Shown: positions 24,401 through 34,625 of the stretch, piece by piece | How positions within the stretch are numbered: position 1 is the stretch's first letter | Layout: every line of letters starts with the position of its first letter | Assembly: GCF_027244095.1 (NCBI RefSeq) | Contig: NC_069657.1 | Coordinates: 148,610,857-148,674,856 of the forward strand | DNA length: 64,000 nt | Reading direction: 5' to 3' | Source of the DNA: Hemicordylus capensis | Taxonomy: Eukaryota; Chordata; Lepidosauria; Squamata; Cordylidae | Program-made: the position numbers and the translations under genes | Notes under the pieces: generated by a model | The model's database searches: none | Seen by the model: only the letters and a program-made list of their open reading frames with translations | What the model was told of the DNA's origin: nothing

Positions 24401-27227
24401 ATCAGAGCAGGCAACTGTAGCCTCCTACCTTGCGCTTACGCTGAGCTGGGTCCGACTTGCAATCCTGGTCAATGTGTGCCCCCACTACAACGTCAGGCAT
24501 CTCTCCTCGCCTCACCGGGATGGGTGTGTTGCAAAGTGGGCACACAGGGACTTGCACATCCTGGGGACAGAACAGAGGTTGACCTGTTGCAGAGCGGTCA
24601 TTCCCCTGACCACTGGGCAGCCTTCATGGAGTAGGATACTGAGTGAAGATGAGGGTTAGGCTTCTTCTTCAAATCATTTTTGTTTATTAAAAAAATAAAA
24701 ACAGCATTTCTTGAACTTCCAGAAATTATAAGTAACAATCCAATTATAAGAAACAATCCAAGATTCAGCTGCCCTCCCTTGCCAACTCTCCCCCTCGCAT
24801 CAGATATTGCAGAGAAAGAAGAATAATGAATTAATCAACCTCGCACTCAAAAACCCCCCAAATCTTGGGTGTGGATGTTGACCAGATGCTGTATTAAAAT
24901 TTATAAAAGGTTCCCAAGTTAGAGCAAATAATTCATGTGAATTGTTCCTTAGATAAGCTGTAATCTTAGCCATAGAGGCATATTCACATAACTTTAATAG
25001 CCATTCACCCAAGGTCGGGACTGCTTGTAATCTCCAATTAGCTGCATAAAGAATCCTGGCTGCAGTAATCATGTATAAAGACAACTCTGTATGTTTAGTA
25101 GGTATATAAGGTTTAGTCATGTTTAACAGAAAGAGTTCAGGTAAGTAAGGAAAGTTTATCTTTAAAATCTCTTGCATCTTAGAGTGGATTTTCTTCCAGA
25201 ATTGTGCTTTAATGCAAGTCCAGCACATATGATATAGAATGTCCCCACATTGGTCTTACATTTCCAACAAACCCGAGAATAGTTACTGTGGGAGTTAGGC
25301 TTCTATGGGGCAATCACCAAAAACCAGTCCAAACAAGAAGCATTTCCAGAAAATCTCCAGCTCCAAGTTTGAGAAGCCTCACAGAGAAGGAAATTCCCAA
25401 AGTTGTAGGCAGCCCTAAGAACACCTCTTAGCACACCCATCTTGTACAGAGTTGATGTGCAGATGAAACTAAGCAGGTGCTGTGGCAGTGACCAGCCAAT
25501 GACTTATCTGATGCCTGCTTTGTACTAGGTTATTTTAGGCTTGGCTTTTCAGATAATACAGGTTCAGCTAAGTTGGGCCTGCCAAATGTAATAATGCTTT
25601 TCAGGATTCGCTGAAGTCCCATCCCCAGCAATAGTCAGGCACTGAATCTATCATGGGCTGGTCCAGTGACGTGGGTCTTCTGGGAATTTTTGAATGACAA
25701 CATTTTCTAGTGCTCTCAGTCAATTGGGTAAATCTGATTTAGCATGATTATCTGACTTCTATTTAGCAAATGAAACTTTAAAACATATGCTATAGTAATT
25801 TTACTGTGCTGTATAAATATCTCAAAATTTTTCCCAATAGGCAGAAGTAGTTGACCCAAAATACTTGATTTTGGAGGAAATTAAAATAAAGCACACTTTG
25901 TGCAAGTTGAATATTATATTCTGACAAATCTAAGGCTTAATTTAGAAATAATTTTTATCAGAGGACTTGTAAACATTTTAAGACAAGGTAACTTAAAAGC
26001 AGACAATATGACATAAAAGCAAAAACTTCAAAAGAAAACAAATGAAGGCCCTGAAGACTAACATTAGTTTTACCATGCATATAATAAAGCAATGTATTTA
26101 TTATATATGCATGCACTCTTCCTTGGGATAGTCACCTGAAAAAAAAATGTTGATATCTTTGTAAATGTCTAGTTTGACAGGCATTCCATTCATTATTCTG
26201 AAACTTCAGAATGGGGCAGCCAGATTGGTCTCTGGGGCAACCCGGAGAGAACATATTATGCCTGTTTTGAAACAACTACACTGGCTGCTGATATGTTTCT
26301 GGGCAAAATACAAAGTGCTTGTTATTACCTTTAAAGCCCTGAATGGCTTAGGTCCGAGTCATCTTCTACATGATCCTCACCGCATGTTAAGGTCATCCGA
26401 GGAGGTCCGTCTCCAGTTGCCACCGATTCATCTGGTGGCGACGCAGAGGCAGGCCTTCTCTGTAGCTGCTCCTGGGCTATGGAATGCACTCCCAGCAGAA
26501 ACTCGTAATTTGAGATCATTACTGTCCTTCAGGAGAGCCCTTAAATCCTATCTGTTTGGCCTGGCCTTCCAGAGTTTTAAATGATTGACTAACTGTTTTA
26601 AATTTTTCAAACTGTTGCCCTGATTTCCAGGGTTTTTAGCTGTTTAATTGTTTTTATTGTGTTTTAATAGTTTGATTTTAATTGTTAACTTGTTTTAATT
26701 GTTTTAATTGTGCTGTAAACCGCCCAGAGCCATTTTGGAAGGGCGGTATATAAATCTAATAAATAAATAAATGTTATTTATTATTTTTTTATACTGCCAA
26801 AAACAGGCATCTCATGGCAGTTTACACAGAAACAGAACAATAAACTCACAGTTTAAATCAAGCAATTAAAACAGTTAACCATGGAAAACTATAGCAGATA
26901 TCTACATATCTGAAATATCTTCTGCCCTATATCACTGTCTGGGTCAGATGGGAATAACTCACATAACTGGGTGTTGTCAGTATATAGAAATGGCACCAAA
27001 GCCCAAACTGCCAGAAGATGTTGTCCGATGATCCTGAGTCAGGCAAAAGAGAATCCTATAGAACCGAAGTTATCAAACTTGGGTCTCCAGTTGCTATTGG
27101 ACCACAACTTCCATCATCCCCAGCCAGAATGGCCAAACAACCCTCACTTTATAGGATGATGAGCAACCTCTTTCTACCATCCCCTGAGCTTTCACTACTC
27201 TTCTGTTAAAATTCGCTGAACTCAAGT

Positions 27228-27266
<39 letters not shown>

Positions 27267-30200
27267 TATGTCAGATCCTGCAGCCATTTTACCAATACCT
27301 CATGATAAGCAATATCCAAGATCAACAGGGTACAAGGTTTCCTATTGATCTCCAGGCAGAGATCACCATTTAAGACCACAAATGCAGCACTAATGCCATG
27401 TTCAAGTTGAAGTACATACTGGCAGGTGTCCAAGGAGCTAACAGCAACCACATGCCCTTGAAAATGCAAAGCAACCACCTTCTCAATTACTTCCACTGAA
27501 AGATAAACTTGGAGGCAGTTCAGTAACTGCCTGGGAAATCAACATCACGATTAGATTTTCTGAACAGGGAATGACCCAACACATTTTAGGACACTAGACA
27601 TCAACATTCTTCAGTGTTCTGAATCCAGTTTCACAGGCTATCTTTCATCAACTAGGGATCCAATTTGCAAGCAATTGCTCTCATGTCACCAGCAGTATAT
27701 GCCTGCATCAGCTGATGATACTGACTAGAATCAGGAGTCAAATCAGTTCAGGTTGTACTGGATCTACAAAAATAAAGGATTAAAAAAAATATTTTTTTTG
27801 CTCCCTTCTATAGATAGGCCTGGAACCAAAGAGCCACGCCAAGCCTGAACACAAACAAGACCAAATCTTTATTTGCCTGAACTAGTACATAACCTGAATT
27901 TGTTTCCAAAACAAATCAAATGTGAGATACCTAGTTTGTTAGCAAACTAGGTAGCAAGTTTGTAATAGCAGACACAGGACGACTTGGTCTCCAGGTGGAG
28001 AGTGAGTTCACCAGGTCACTTTCTACTCATTAACAATTGTACTAGACAGCACTTGTGAAAGTGTTCTTCCACAGCAGTCTTCCAAACAGTGGGTGGGGAC
28101 CTCTGAGAACAAGCGTGCTGATGGCTGGCATAATCTGGGTATTCCATAGGCAATGTTCCTTGTAACAGGGATCCCCAGATGTTGTAGTCAAAGGCCATTG
28201 CAGCTGGGGATGATGGGAGTAGTAGCCAACAAAGCCTGGGAATCCCTGCTCCAAAGAACACTGCTCATAGGTCAAACAGAACATTAAGACAGCAGCCATC
28301 AAGGTCAGCAGATATATCTCCTGGAGAGTCCTAGAATCTAATTGTCTTCATGAGTCTCCACATGCCTCTCTACACTGATAGGAGCACAAGAAGGCAAAAT
28401 CTGTGCCTCCAAAAGGTAATGTATGATACCTTTCCCTGATCCCTAATAAGCAGAGCATCTTTTTTCCAGGACAGTGCAAAAATCTCAAGTGTGTCCAGTC
28501 TCATCAGCAAGTTGTCATCTGGGATAAATACACAGTTTTCACAAAGTATGGTTGTGAAAATATCACAAATTCCGGAGCAAGCCCTGAACAGTGCTATCAA
28601 GGGCATAGCCTTCCTTTTTGTTTGCCCTTTCTGGATTTGCAGCCAAACACAACAAGGTAACCCCTGCTTCTTTGCTCTTTGGACACAAGAACATCATGTT
28701 TACTCTCTGCCTGGTATTAAGCAGCTGTTGAGAATATTTTTGTTTAGACTGGCTTTTTCAAGCCAGTTTTAATCAGATATTTTCCTGGTCTTTTTAGTCG
28801 GGACTCTGGAGTTGTTAATTTATTAGTTTATATATTGTCTGCTCTTTGTTTTATTGCTAGGCACCTTGGACTTGTTTTAAATAGGGAAAGGCAGTATTAA
28901 AACAATAAATAAATGCTGGGACTCCATCTGATGTAGAACAGAGCACCCCAAGCACCCAATTCTAAGTTCTGCCCCCTGCAGTTTCACTCACCTTCTTGTA
29001 AGCTGAAGTGCAGCTGTGATGGGCATAGGCAACATGGTCAGTGCAGAACAGCTGTTCACAAGCATCACATTTCAGGGGGAGAAAGTCTGAGGAGCAGGAA
29101 AGGGCATGATGACAAAGAGCTAGAACCATCTCCCCCAAAAGCCATCCAATGGACAGGCATTTTATTGGATACCCCAGCCATGAAATTACCACTTTCCTTT
29201 ATTTTAAGGGCACGTGACTTTTTTTCTTCAGCACCCAAGAGCATAATAAATACTTAGGAAGAGATTTGAGCATAATGAGAGTACCAATAGTGAGCAATGA
29301 ATAAAACCAGACTCAGATAAAAGAAGAGCCACCAGAAAAGGGATCCAGCTTGTCCTCCTTCCCACTGTCCCTGATGAAATAGCCCCAAGTATAAAGCAAC
29401 ATATTCATATCTGATTCATGGTCTTAAAAACATAATTAAAAAAAGAATCAGCAAAATGCATTTGTAAACCAGGGGGTGCTCACACACACACAAATTAATA
29501 TACTTTCCAAGAAAAAGAGTCACAGATTGCATAACAGGTGGTGAAGATTGTAGAAAAACCTGGTGTGCAATGAAAGACTGGACACTCAAACAATATGTAC
29601 TCAAGAGCTCTACACAGGGGTGGGGCTCTCTCCTTCAAAGAATACTGATAAGAACCCCCACAATGGGTCTTACTTCCTACTACGTGTGCACATGACTGGA
29701 GCCTTGTGAGTTTGTATCTCATCTACTTCACGCTACACAGCACCGAAGAAAGCTCCAGGCATCCCTGAAATGACTCTTATCACTGGCAGGTTCCTGATCT
29801 CTCTGTGTTCAGGTAGGGATGTACACGAACCGGTTTGGCTCAAAGGTTCAATGACAGGGGTGTGGGGGAGAATGCACTACACTCCCCCAACTGTATTTCC
29901 CCCACCGGCGATGATTCCCTAAAAGCCTGTCAAGGCAGCAGCGTACCTCCCTGCTGCCCTGTTCCAACATTGACCAGATGTAACCAGAAGTAGCTGTGAC
30001 TGCGCACATCGCAGTTGGGTACACAATGTGCACATGTGATGCACACAGTCGCAGCTACTACTTCTGGTCACATCCAGTCAACATTGGAACAGGGCTGCAG
30101 GGAGATACGCTGCCATTGAACAGGCCCCCACTGGTTCCATGAACATCCCTCTGTTCAGACACATATTTTCATTATTGTGGAGCAGAAAGCCTTCTGTCTG

Positions 30201-31410
30201 AAGCATGCAATACCCACTACTATTTCCAAACTTAAGAAGCCATGGTGATATTTATTTAACTTGAAGCTAAGCCGCAGGGGCATTATTAGGCAAGGGGGGG
30301 CGGCTGCCTGGGGGCCCCCACGCCTCAAGGGGCCCCCCAGAGGCAAGTCACATGTGAAGTGTGTGTGTGTGTGTGTGTGTATCAGCGAGGGGCCCATTTT
30401 AAAATTTTGTCTCTGGGCCCACTCCAGCCTTGTTATGCCCCTGCTAAGCCGTTCAGTCTTATTGTCTGAGACTGACTGTATATGGGATGTGTCTACAGGA
30501 GACAGGTAAAGCTAGTACAAAAACAAGGGCTATGTCATGATCATTAGAACTTGCTTGCTTGGTTTCTTCTGGGAATAAGATTTGTGCCATTAATCAAAGC
30601 ACAAAAGCAACCAAGATTATTCTCAACTGTGCTAAATACCAAGAGTCCAAATCCATAGAGAAGCACCTGCTTGTCTGTTTGCTTTCTAGAATAATTCTAT
30701 GTAGCAACAATCAAGCATTACCAGAACTCAGGCAGCATCTTTAATACCCATATGCAAAGCATGTAGTTGCTTTACAACTAAGCTATGGTCTTTCTGTTGG
30801 CTATGGCTATAACCATCCATATTATCCAAGCGACATGTGCAGCAGGCCACAGAAATTACCTGTGAATCCTACCAGGAAGTTGTAAAGCCAATTGCCACAG
30901 GTGCTTACCAAACACGGGATGGAGTACTGAGAATACAAATGACTTTGAAGAAAAACAACGATCTGTTTGTCTGCTGATGTGTCTGATAAACACAGCTCTG
31001 ATAAACATGTCTAAGGCCTATTTTGGGGGAAAACCCTTTTCAGAATGTCCTCCACTTAAATTCAGCTTCAAAGCACACCACATGGCCATAGGGCAAATAC
31101 TAGACTTGACATAACAATGCCTCCCATAGATGACATTCCACAATAAGCCCATATCACAAGCCACATTACTTCCAGTGGGAGGAAATTTCTCCATTTATGG
31201 AGAAAATGAAAAAATCCTGGTTTTCAATTTACAGCTAAAAACAGCACCCAGAAATTTTGGTCCTGCTCATGCCCCACTTAGTCCAAACCCTTAAGGACTG
31301 GGGAACAAGCAGGGGAGGAAGTTCATGGGCCATGCAGCTAGAAACAGTTTCTTACCAAGGCGTTTGCAGGACGGTTCCGAACAGTGGGCACCTAAATCTG
31401 GAAACTCCAT
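18434..31410 (-). CDS. ZFAND2B: ZFAND2B (AIRAPL), AN1-type zinc finger protein 2B, nine coding exons
   Basis: Nine minus-strand exons join in phase to a complete 274-residue protein (825 nt with stop): 31410-31356, 29086-28992, 24560-24429, 23764-23613, 23199-23095, 22394-22322, 19709-19633, 19386-19290, 18472-18434. The product starts MEFPDLGAHCSEPSCK. AN1 finger 1 has C10, C15, C25, C28, C33, H36, H42, C44. AN1 finger 2 has C100, C105, C115, C118, C123, H126, H132, C134. Two ubiquitin-interacting motifs follow (SEEEALQRALEMSLAE at about 205; EEEDLALAQAISASEEE at about 233). The C terminus CRLS is a CaaX box. The family member AIRAPL is an ER-associated, lipid-anchored ubiquitin and p97/proteasome adaptor. 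The human protein is about 257 residues as I recall; the extra length is in the linker and a Q-rich tail. ZFAND2A is excluded by the UIMs and CaaX end. Confidence 0.96.
18695..18895 (+). mobile_element. tRNA-derived squamate SINE
   Basis: The same family as 12000-12220: B box AAGTTCGACTCCC, body GACTCTGGGCCAGTCA, GGGTTGTTGTGAGGATAAAA and tail AGCTCCTCAGAGGAAGAGC. It lies in the last intron of ZFAND2B. Confidence 0.82.
19290..19386 (-). CDS. ZFAND2B: ZFAND2B coding exon 8 (second UIM and Q-rich end)
   Basis: Residues 230-262: TQEEEDLALAQAISASEEEY followed by RRQQR and a run of seven Gln encoded mostly by CAG. The acceptor is CTGAAATAG, fixed by phase because the next AG would break the frame. 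The donor is GTGAGCAAG. Confidence 0.92.
19633..19709 (-). CDS. ZFAND2B: ZFAND2B coding exon 7 (first UIM)
   Basis: Residues 205-229, SEEEALQRALEMSLAEA then a Pro-rich end. The E-E-E-A-L-x-x-A-L-x-x-S-L pattern is a canonical ubiquitin-interacting motif. Acceptor CATTTCAG, donor GTACAAC. Confidence 0.95.
21530..21722 (+). mobile_element. BovB/RTE-like LINE 3' end
   Basis: It contains GAAGGAAAAAAGAGGAGGAC, AGCCAGTTGGATAGACTCGA and a 3' end TGACACTGACTTGATGGAAC, in the order found at BovB-type ends. It lies in an intron of ZFAND2B. Confidence 0.7.
21880..22250 (-). mobile_element. L2-type LINE fragment, antisense
   Basis: The plus strand shows the familiar antisense L2 text (GGGCATTTAGGGCTTTTAAA, CCTTGAACTGAACC, GCAGCTGTGTTCTGGATCAA). 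It parallels the antisense L2 part at 61140-61330. Confidence 0.7.
22322..22394 (-). CDS. ZFAND2B: ZFAND2B coding exon 6
   Basis: Residues about 180-204, ending SSPVVALQNGL, which matches the PPVIALQNGL segment of human ZFAND2B as recalled. Acceptor TGCATGCAG, donor GTAAGTGG. Confidence 0.92.
22561..22872 (+). mobile_element. compound 5S/tRNA SINE, best-preserved tRNA module
   Basis: The order is: head (GAGCTGGCCTTGTGGTAGCA), 5S-like block (TTGCTAAGCAGGATCTATCT ... AATGGGAGAC ... TTGTAAGAT), tRNA-like block 22683-22735 (CCATAGCTCAGAGGAAGAGC, ATGCAGAAGGTTCCAGG), then the shared body and tail. This copy shows that the family really is two RNA-gene-like units in a row. Confidence 0.85.
23095..23199 (-). 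CDS. ZFAND2B: ZFAND2B coding exon 5 (Ser/Ala-rich linker)
   Basis: Residues about 145-179, low-complexity Ser/Ala/Thr (KASTSATSSSGAM). Acceptor TGCTTCAG, donor GTACAAC. The phase fits both neighbours, although the sequence itself is poorly conserved. Confidence 0.85.
23613..23764 (-). CDS. ZFAND2B: ZFAND2B coding exon 4 (second AN1 finger)
   Basis: Residues 95-144 (IFTNKCQHPGCKQREMMK, NFCLKHRHPLDHDC). All eight Cys/His ligands are present. The acceptor ACCTAG is preceded by a weak pyrimidine tract; the donor is GTAAAGG. Confidence 0.95.
24235..24370. mobile_element. short hAT-type MITE
   Basis: Ends CAGGCCTGCTCAA and TTGAGCAGCCCTG are inverted. The flanks TTAGAGTG (24227-24234) and TTATAGTG (24371-24378) match at seven of eight bases, as expected for an 8-bp hAT duplication. 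The inside contains GGACTACAACTCCCATAAT and its inverse. Confidence 0.75.
24429..24560 (-). CDS. ZFAND2B: ZFAND2B coding exon 3
   Basis: Residues 51-94 (VPVCPLCNTPIPVRRGE, IDQDCKSDPAQRKRK). Acceptor GTCCCCAG, donor GTAGGAGG, 44 whole codons. This is the conserved linker between the two AN1 fingers. Confidence 0.96.
24666..25293 (-). mobile_element. L1-type LINE 3' end with target duplication
   Basis: The minus strand encodes an L1 ORF2 C terminus (MCWTCIKAQFWKKI, LSLYMITAARILYAANW, EWLLKLCEYASMAKIT). The element is bounded by an 11-bp direct repeat GTTAGGCTTCT at 24655-24665 and 25294-25304, with an A-rich end (minus strand) at the left. It lies in intron 2 of ZFAND2B. Confidence 0.82.
25305..26190. 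other. ZFAND2B intron 2, nothing recognised
   Basis: AT-rich sequence with no exon-like or repeat-like text that I can name. Confidence 0.35.
26200..26775 (+). mobile_element. L2-type LINE 3' end
   Basis: It encodes the ORF2 C terminus (LQNGAARLVSGATRREHIMP, FKALNGLGPSHLL, AFSVAAPGLWNALPAE). It ends in the tail GTAAACCGCCCAGAGCC...GGGCGGTATATAAAT and (AATA)n. A short inverted L2-like tail follows to about 26880. Confidence 0.85.
27229..27264. repeat. (CA)n microsatellite
   Basis: An uninterrupted run of CA dinucleotides in intron 2 of ZFAND2B. Confidence 0.9.
27270..28160. other. ZFAND2B intron 2, nothing recognised
   Basis: I see no exon or named repeat here. A minus-strand open frame at 27266-27496 has no family-like sequence. 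Confidence 0.35.
28168..28252. mobile_element. hAT-type MITE fragment
   Basis: Inverted ends CAGGGATCCCCAG and CTGGGAATCCCTG enclose CAGCTGGGGATGATGGGAGT, the same inner text as the MITE at 24235. No clear 8-bp duplication remains. Confidence 0.5.
28725..28915 (+). mobile_element. L2-type LINE 3' tail
   Basis: GAATATTTTTGTTTAGACTGGC leads into an AT-rich stretch, TTGCTAGGCACCTTGGAC, a GGCAGTATT hairpin end and (AATA)n, as in other L2 ends in the window. Confidence 0.6.
28992..29086 (-). CDS. ZFAND2B: ZFAND2B coding exon 2 (first AN1 finger)
   Basis: Residues 19-50, DFLPLKCDACEQLFCTDHVA onward; acceptor CTCCTCAG, donor GTGAGTG, leaving in phase 0. It completes the zinc ligands of AN1 finger 1. 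Confidence 0.96.
29814..30151. mobile_element. hairpin MITE, TAGGGATGT-ended (hAT-like)
   Basis: Ends TAGGGATGTACACGAACC and GGTTCCATGAACATCCCT are inverted. The flanks TGTTCAGG (29806-29813) and TGTTCAGA (30152-30159) match at seven of eight bases. Most of the inside is a long imperfect hairpin built on CCTGTTCCAACATTGACCAG and its inverse. Sister copies are near 38632, 41117 and 63984. Confidence 0.75.
30275..30443. mobile_element. short hAT element with perfect 8-bp target duplication
   Basis: Ends CAGGGGCATTATTAGGCAAGG and CCTTGTTATGCCCCTG are inverted. The direct repeat CTAAGCCG flanks it exactly at 30267-30274 and 30444-30451. It holds a GT microsatellite. It is 169 bp, non-autonomous, in intron 1 of ZFAND2B. 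Confidence 0.9.
30452..31350. other. ZFAND2B intron 1, nothing recognised
   Basis: No exon-like or repeat-like sequence was identified. Confidence 0.35.
31356..31410 (-). CDS. ZFAND2B: ZFAND2B coding exon 1
   Basis: Start ATG at 31410-31408; it codes residues 1-18 (MEFPDLGAHCSEPSCKRL) plus one base. The donor is GTAAGAAAC. An AG (CCCACTAG) lies eleven bases before the ATG, so a separate 5' untranslated exon in the CpG island upstream is likely. Confidence 0.95.
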
Positions 31411-32322
31411 GGTGCTACTAGTGGGGGCAGAAAAGGAATCCTACCTGTTAGGAAAAAGACAGGATTAGAGACTATGGTATCATAACATAGATGTTACCAG
31501 AGAAGGGATGCAGCACCCCCACAAGGGCTGAGTGAGAAGGAAGGGGAGGGCTCTAGCACCTACGGGTGACTAGAAAACAACAGAAAAAGCACTCAGGAAA
31601 AGTAGAAAAAGAAAAGACAAAAGCAACCTTGACTGAAGACAAGAAAGAAAGAGAATAACCCGTCCAAAAAGACAGAGGATAAAAGGGGTAAGCAGTACCG
31701 AAATGCCGAAAACAGCAGGTAGACTCCACCTTCTTTGCTACAAACAAGGAAACTCTTGCACTTTCCTCCCACCCACTTCCGCTCCTGGGCACGATGACGT
31801 CATTGCACAATGGCCATAGGGTGCTAATTGAATCAAGAAATTCAGTGACGGGCCCATCCTACCCTCTTTGATTACTCCCCTCCCGGAAATATCGCAACCT
31901 ACCTCGTTTCTCTGGAATGCTGGGAAATGCGCTCTCGGAGCGAAAATAGGTTCTGCCCTCTGCCGGCCACCCCACCCTTTCCCCTCCCTCTCTCTTTTTT
32001 TATTTGGCCTCTAGAGTGAACTGTATGCTGGGAAGTCCGGGGGGGGGGGAATGGTGTGGTGTATGATGATTGGTGGCTGCAATCTTTAGCGGCACACTTC
32101 CCGCTCTTTCCTTACGCCGGGCACAGCCGGGAAGTTCCGCCCCTTTCTATTCGACAATACCCTACAGAGCCGAGCTGTGTGTTTGTGCGCGCGGGCGCGC
32201 GCAGGCTGGAAGACGTAGCACGAGGTATTCTGGTCCCGCCTTGGCCGGAAGTGTCTCCATGGTAACGGCGGGCGGTTCGGGCCGGGCCGGAGGGGGGCAA
32301 GCCACCGCCCGCCCCGGAGCCG
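31411..32322. promoter_or_regulatory. divergent CpG-rich promoter of ZFAND2B and TTLL4
   Basis: CpG-rich DNA separates the ZFAND2B start codon (minus) from the TTLL4 noncoding exon (plus). Visible motifs include GGCCGGAAGTG (ETS-like, about 32243-32253), GTCTCCATGGTAAC (X-box/RFX-like, 32253-32266), TCCCGGAAAT (ETS-like, about 31881), and two copies of TGCTGGGAA(A/G)T (about 31918 and 32028) resembling part of a ZNF143 site. No TATA box is evident. That both genes use it is inferred from the head-to-head layout. Confidence 0.65.
32110..32322 (+). other. TTLL4: putative TTLL4 noncoding first exon
   Basis: A strong donor CCG|GTAAGTCAG at 32323 ends a CpG-rich stretch, and no other plus-strand gene start lies before the TTLL4 coding exon. 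The 5' end is a guess. An ATG at 32259 would open a short upstream frame of 25 codons that stops within the next exon if spliced to 46900. Confidence 0.5.
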
Positions 32323-34448
32323 GTAAGTCAGACAGAAATATCCCCTCCCCGACCACCGCTCCCGTAGACTGTCCTCCTTGCCTCGTCTCTCCGTCGGTCC
32401 TGCCCCAGAACGCAGATCAGTGCTGGAGTTTGGGTGGTTCCTTTTCTCAGGCGTTCCCGTGGGATTCGAGATCGTCTGAAGAAGACGCTCTGAGCTCCCT
32501 TTGGAAGGCTCCAGCCTGCCTTCCCCGCCCCCACCAGAACCGTCCTGTTAGGGAAAGGGGACTCCCTTCCTTATGGAGCAGGGCGTGCTAGGGGTTAGCC
32601 CCCCTCCCCCCCGCCGCCCTTGTACGACGGGCTTCTCTCGCCTTCCTCCCTCATGGCTGAGAAAGGGAGCATTCAATCTTGTAGTAACTATCCAGGCCAG
32701 ATTCAGGCGCGGAGATTGCGCGGGATCCGTGTGAGCGAGGCCTTTGCGTATAAAGCCTTGATTAGGTTCAGCCTGGAGAAAGGAGAGAGCGTGCGTGGTC
32801 CTTCCTGCTTTAAACATCTGCCCTCAAGAGTGTCACGGAAGTGGTCGGGTGGTAACTGGGGCTGGTTGCCATTCTCCCCCCCACCCACCCCGCCCTCTCT
32901 TTTCCTCTGCCGCGGGTTAGTGATCTTGTTTTGCTTGGTTTCGGGTCTGCCCTCGGGCCCATGTGTAGTTCACAACCCAGCGGCAGACCCGCCCTATTGC
33001 CGTGCTAGCTTTACACATGGATGGGCTGAATCGAGTGATATATGGGACGGGATACCCGGCGTTGACCGCTTAAACGTCAAACGCTTTACTCACGGTCCCC
33101 ACCTAGTCTGTCTCGCCTTAGCAGTTTGACGTACTGGACTACTCTTATTTATTCTATTTTTAATTTATTGCGGGGGTGGGGTTAGGAGAATATGCTAACC
33201 CCATCAGAGATGCATTCTCTATCAACCGTTGCTCAGAATATGGTCACTTTGTCATAGTCATCCCCACAGCAATCTGATAGGTCATTATTAATATCTCACA
33301 CATGATAAAATAAAACTCAGAAAAACAGTGGCTAAGTACTTCCACTGAGTCCAGGGCTGCACTTGACTTCCCCACTCAGGTATTCCTGGAACAGATACTG
33401 ATCAAGATACTGATGATCCAATCTGAAGACCTGAAAGCGGGGTGGGTTGGTTCTTGATGTATATTGTGCCCTGTTCCCCAGACTGCCTTATATATGTAGA
33501 ACACCAAGAATGTCTTGCCGAAATATGGTGTATTAGAGACCCCAGGGAAGTGTTAATATAATACCACTGAAAGAACTTTGCTTCCCAGCTCAGTAACTCA
33601 TAAACACCAGTTGTGGGCAGTGAAATGTGAGGATCTCTCATTTTATTGTGTCACCAGTAGTGCTTGGCTTTGTTTCAGTGTACGATCTTAGCTTGTCACT
33701 TAGTAAAACATATTTTTGAAAACTGAAAATCCTCTTGCTTTCCTAACAGCCTCTCATGCCTAGAATTCTGTTACTTGCAAGTTGGCATCCATGTAGCTCT
33801 GCTCTAATTTCTCACATCAGAAGGATTCCTCTGGATGGAGGAAGAGGGCTATTTCCACTGCTACAGTGATGTTTTGCCATCTCCTCAAGCATGTTGGTTC
33901 CTTACTAATTCTAATTCAGATTTAGCATTAAATCCCAGTTCTCCTGTACAGTTGCCAGCATCCAAAACAATATTTTAATCAACTTTTTCAGCATGGTTTA
34001 GCTGGGTTTAATTTTTGCTGGGGAAAGTGTGGATGGAATGGAGGGAATTTACCTAAGTTATCTGTCCTTGGCTCTGACTAGCATTCTCCCTGTGAGTAGT
34101 AATTGTACTATCACTGTTACTACTATTTAATATTTACGTAATACCAGTGTTAGGCTTGGTGCTGTGCAGAATGTACAAATGATGTAGCCCCTGCCCAGAG
34201 GTTGACAGTCTACATTAGATGAACAGTGCTGGGGAAGGAATGCATGAATAGTAAAGATGCATAGAGCTAAGAGAGATTTTTTTGCAAATGGTGCTTCTGA
34301 GAATGGGTTTATGGGGAGGATAGAAAAATGTCTTGACAAACTGAGAACCAAAAGTTGGTTTTTGATGCAGGGAATTTCATGGCAAAGAGATTCCATAGCA
34401 CAAACCTTTGTAGAATTTTACTGTCATGCCTCTCCCTAGGGAGACATG

Positions 34449-34625
34449 AGTGTAGTATAGTAGCTAAAAGATTGTGCAGGAAGTACTCAGTCTGAATCTT
34501 ATGTCTGCTATGAACTCACTATGTGTTCTCAGGCAAGCCATACTCTGTCTCTCATCTGTAAAGTGGGAATAATAGTACCGCCCTACTTCGTTGTTGTGCT
34601 AATGCACCTATATTTGGAGACCAAA
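34449..34625 (+). mobile_element. MIR-like SINE
   Basis: It shows the MIR core order: GTAGTATAGTAGCTAAAAG, ...AATCTTATGTCTGC, ACTCACTATGTG, AGGCAAGCCA and TCATCTGTAAAGTGGGAATA, then TTGTTGT. It is old and diverged. Confidence 0.75.

Noticed and set aside
32070-32591. 173-codon frame over the TTLL4 first exon
   Set aside because: It reads through the donor at 32323. Only the short upstream frame starting at 32259 is plausible as translated RNA.
32620-33129. 169-codon plus-strand frame after the CpG island
   Set aside because: No recognisable domain, and it lies in the intron after a strong donor at 32323. GC-rich DNA gives such frames by chance.
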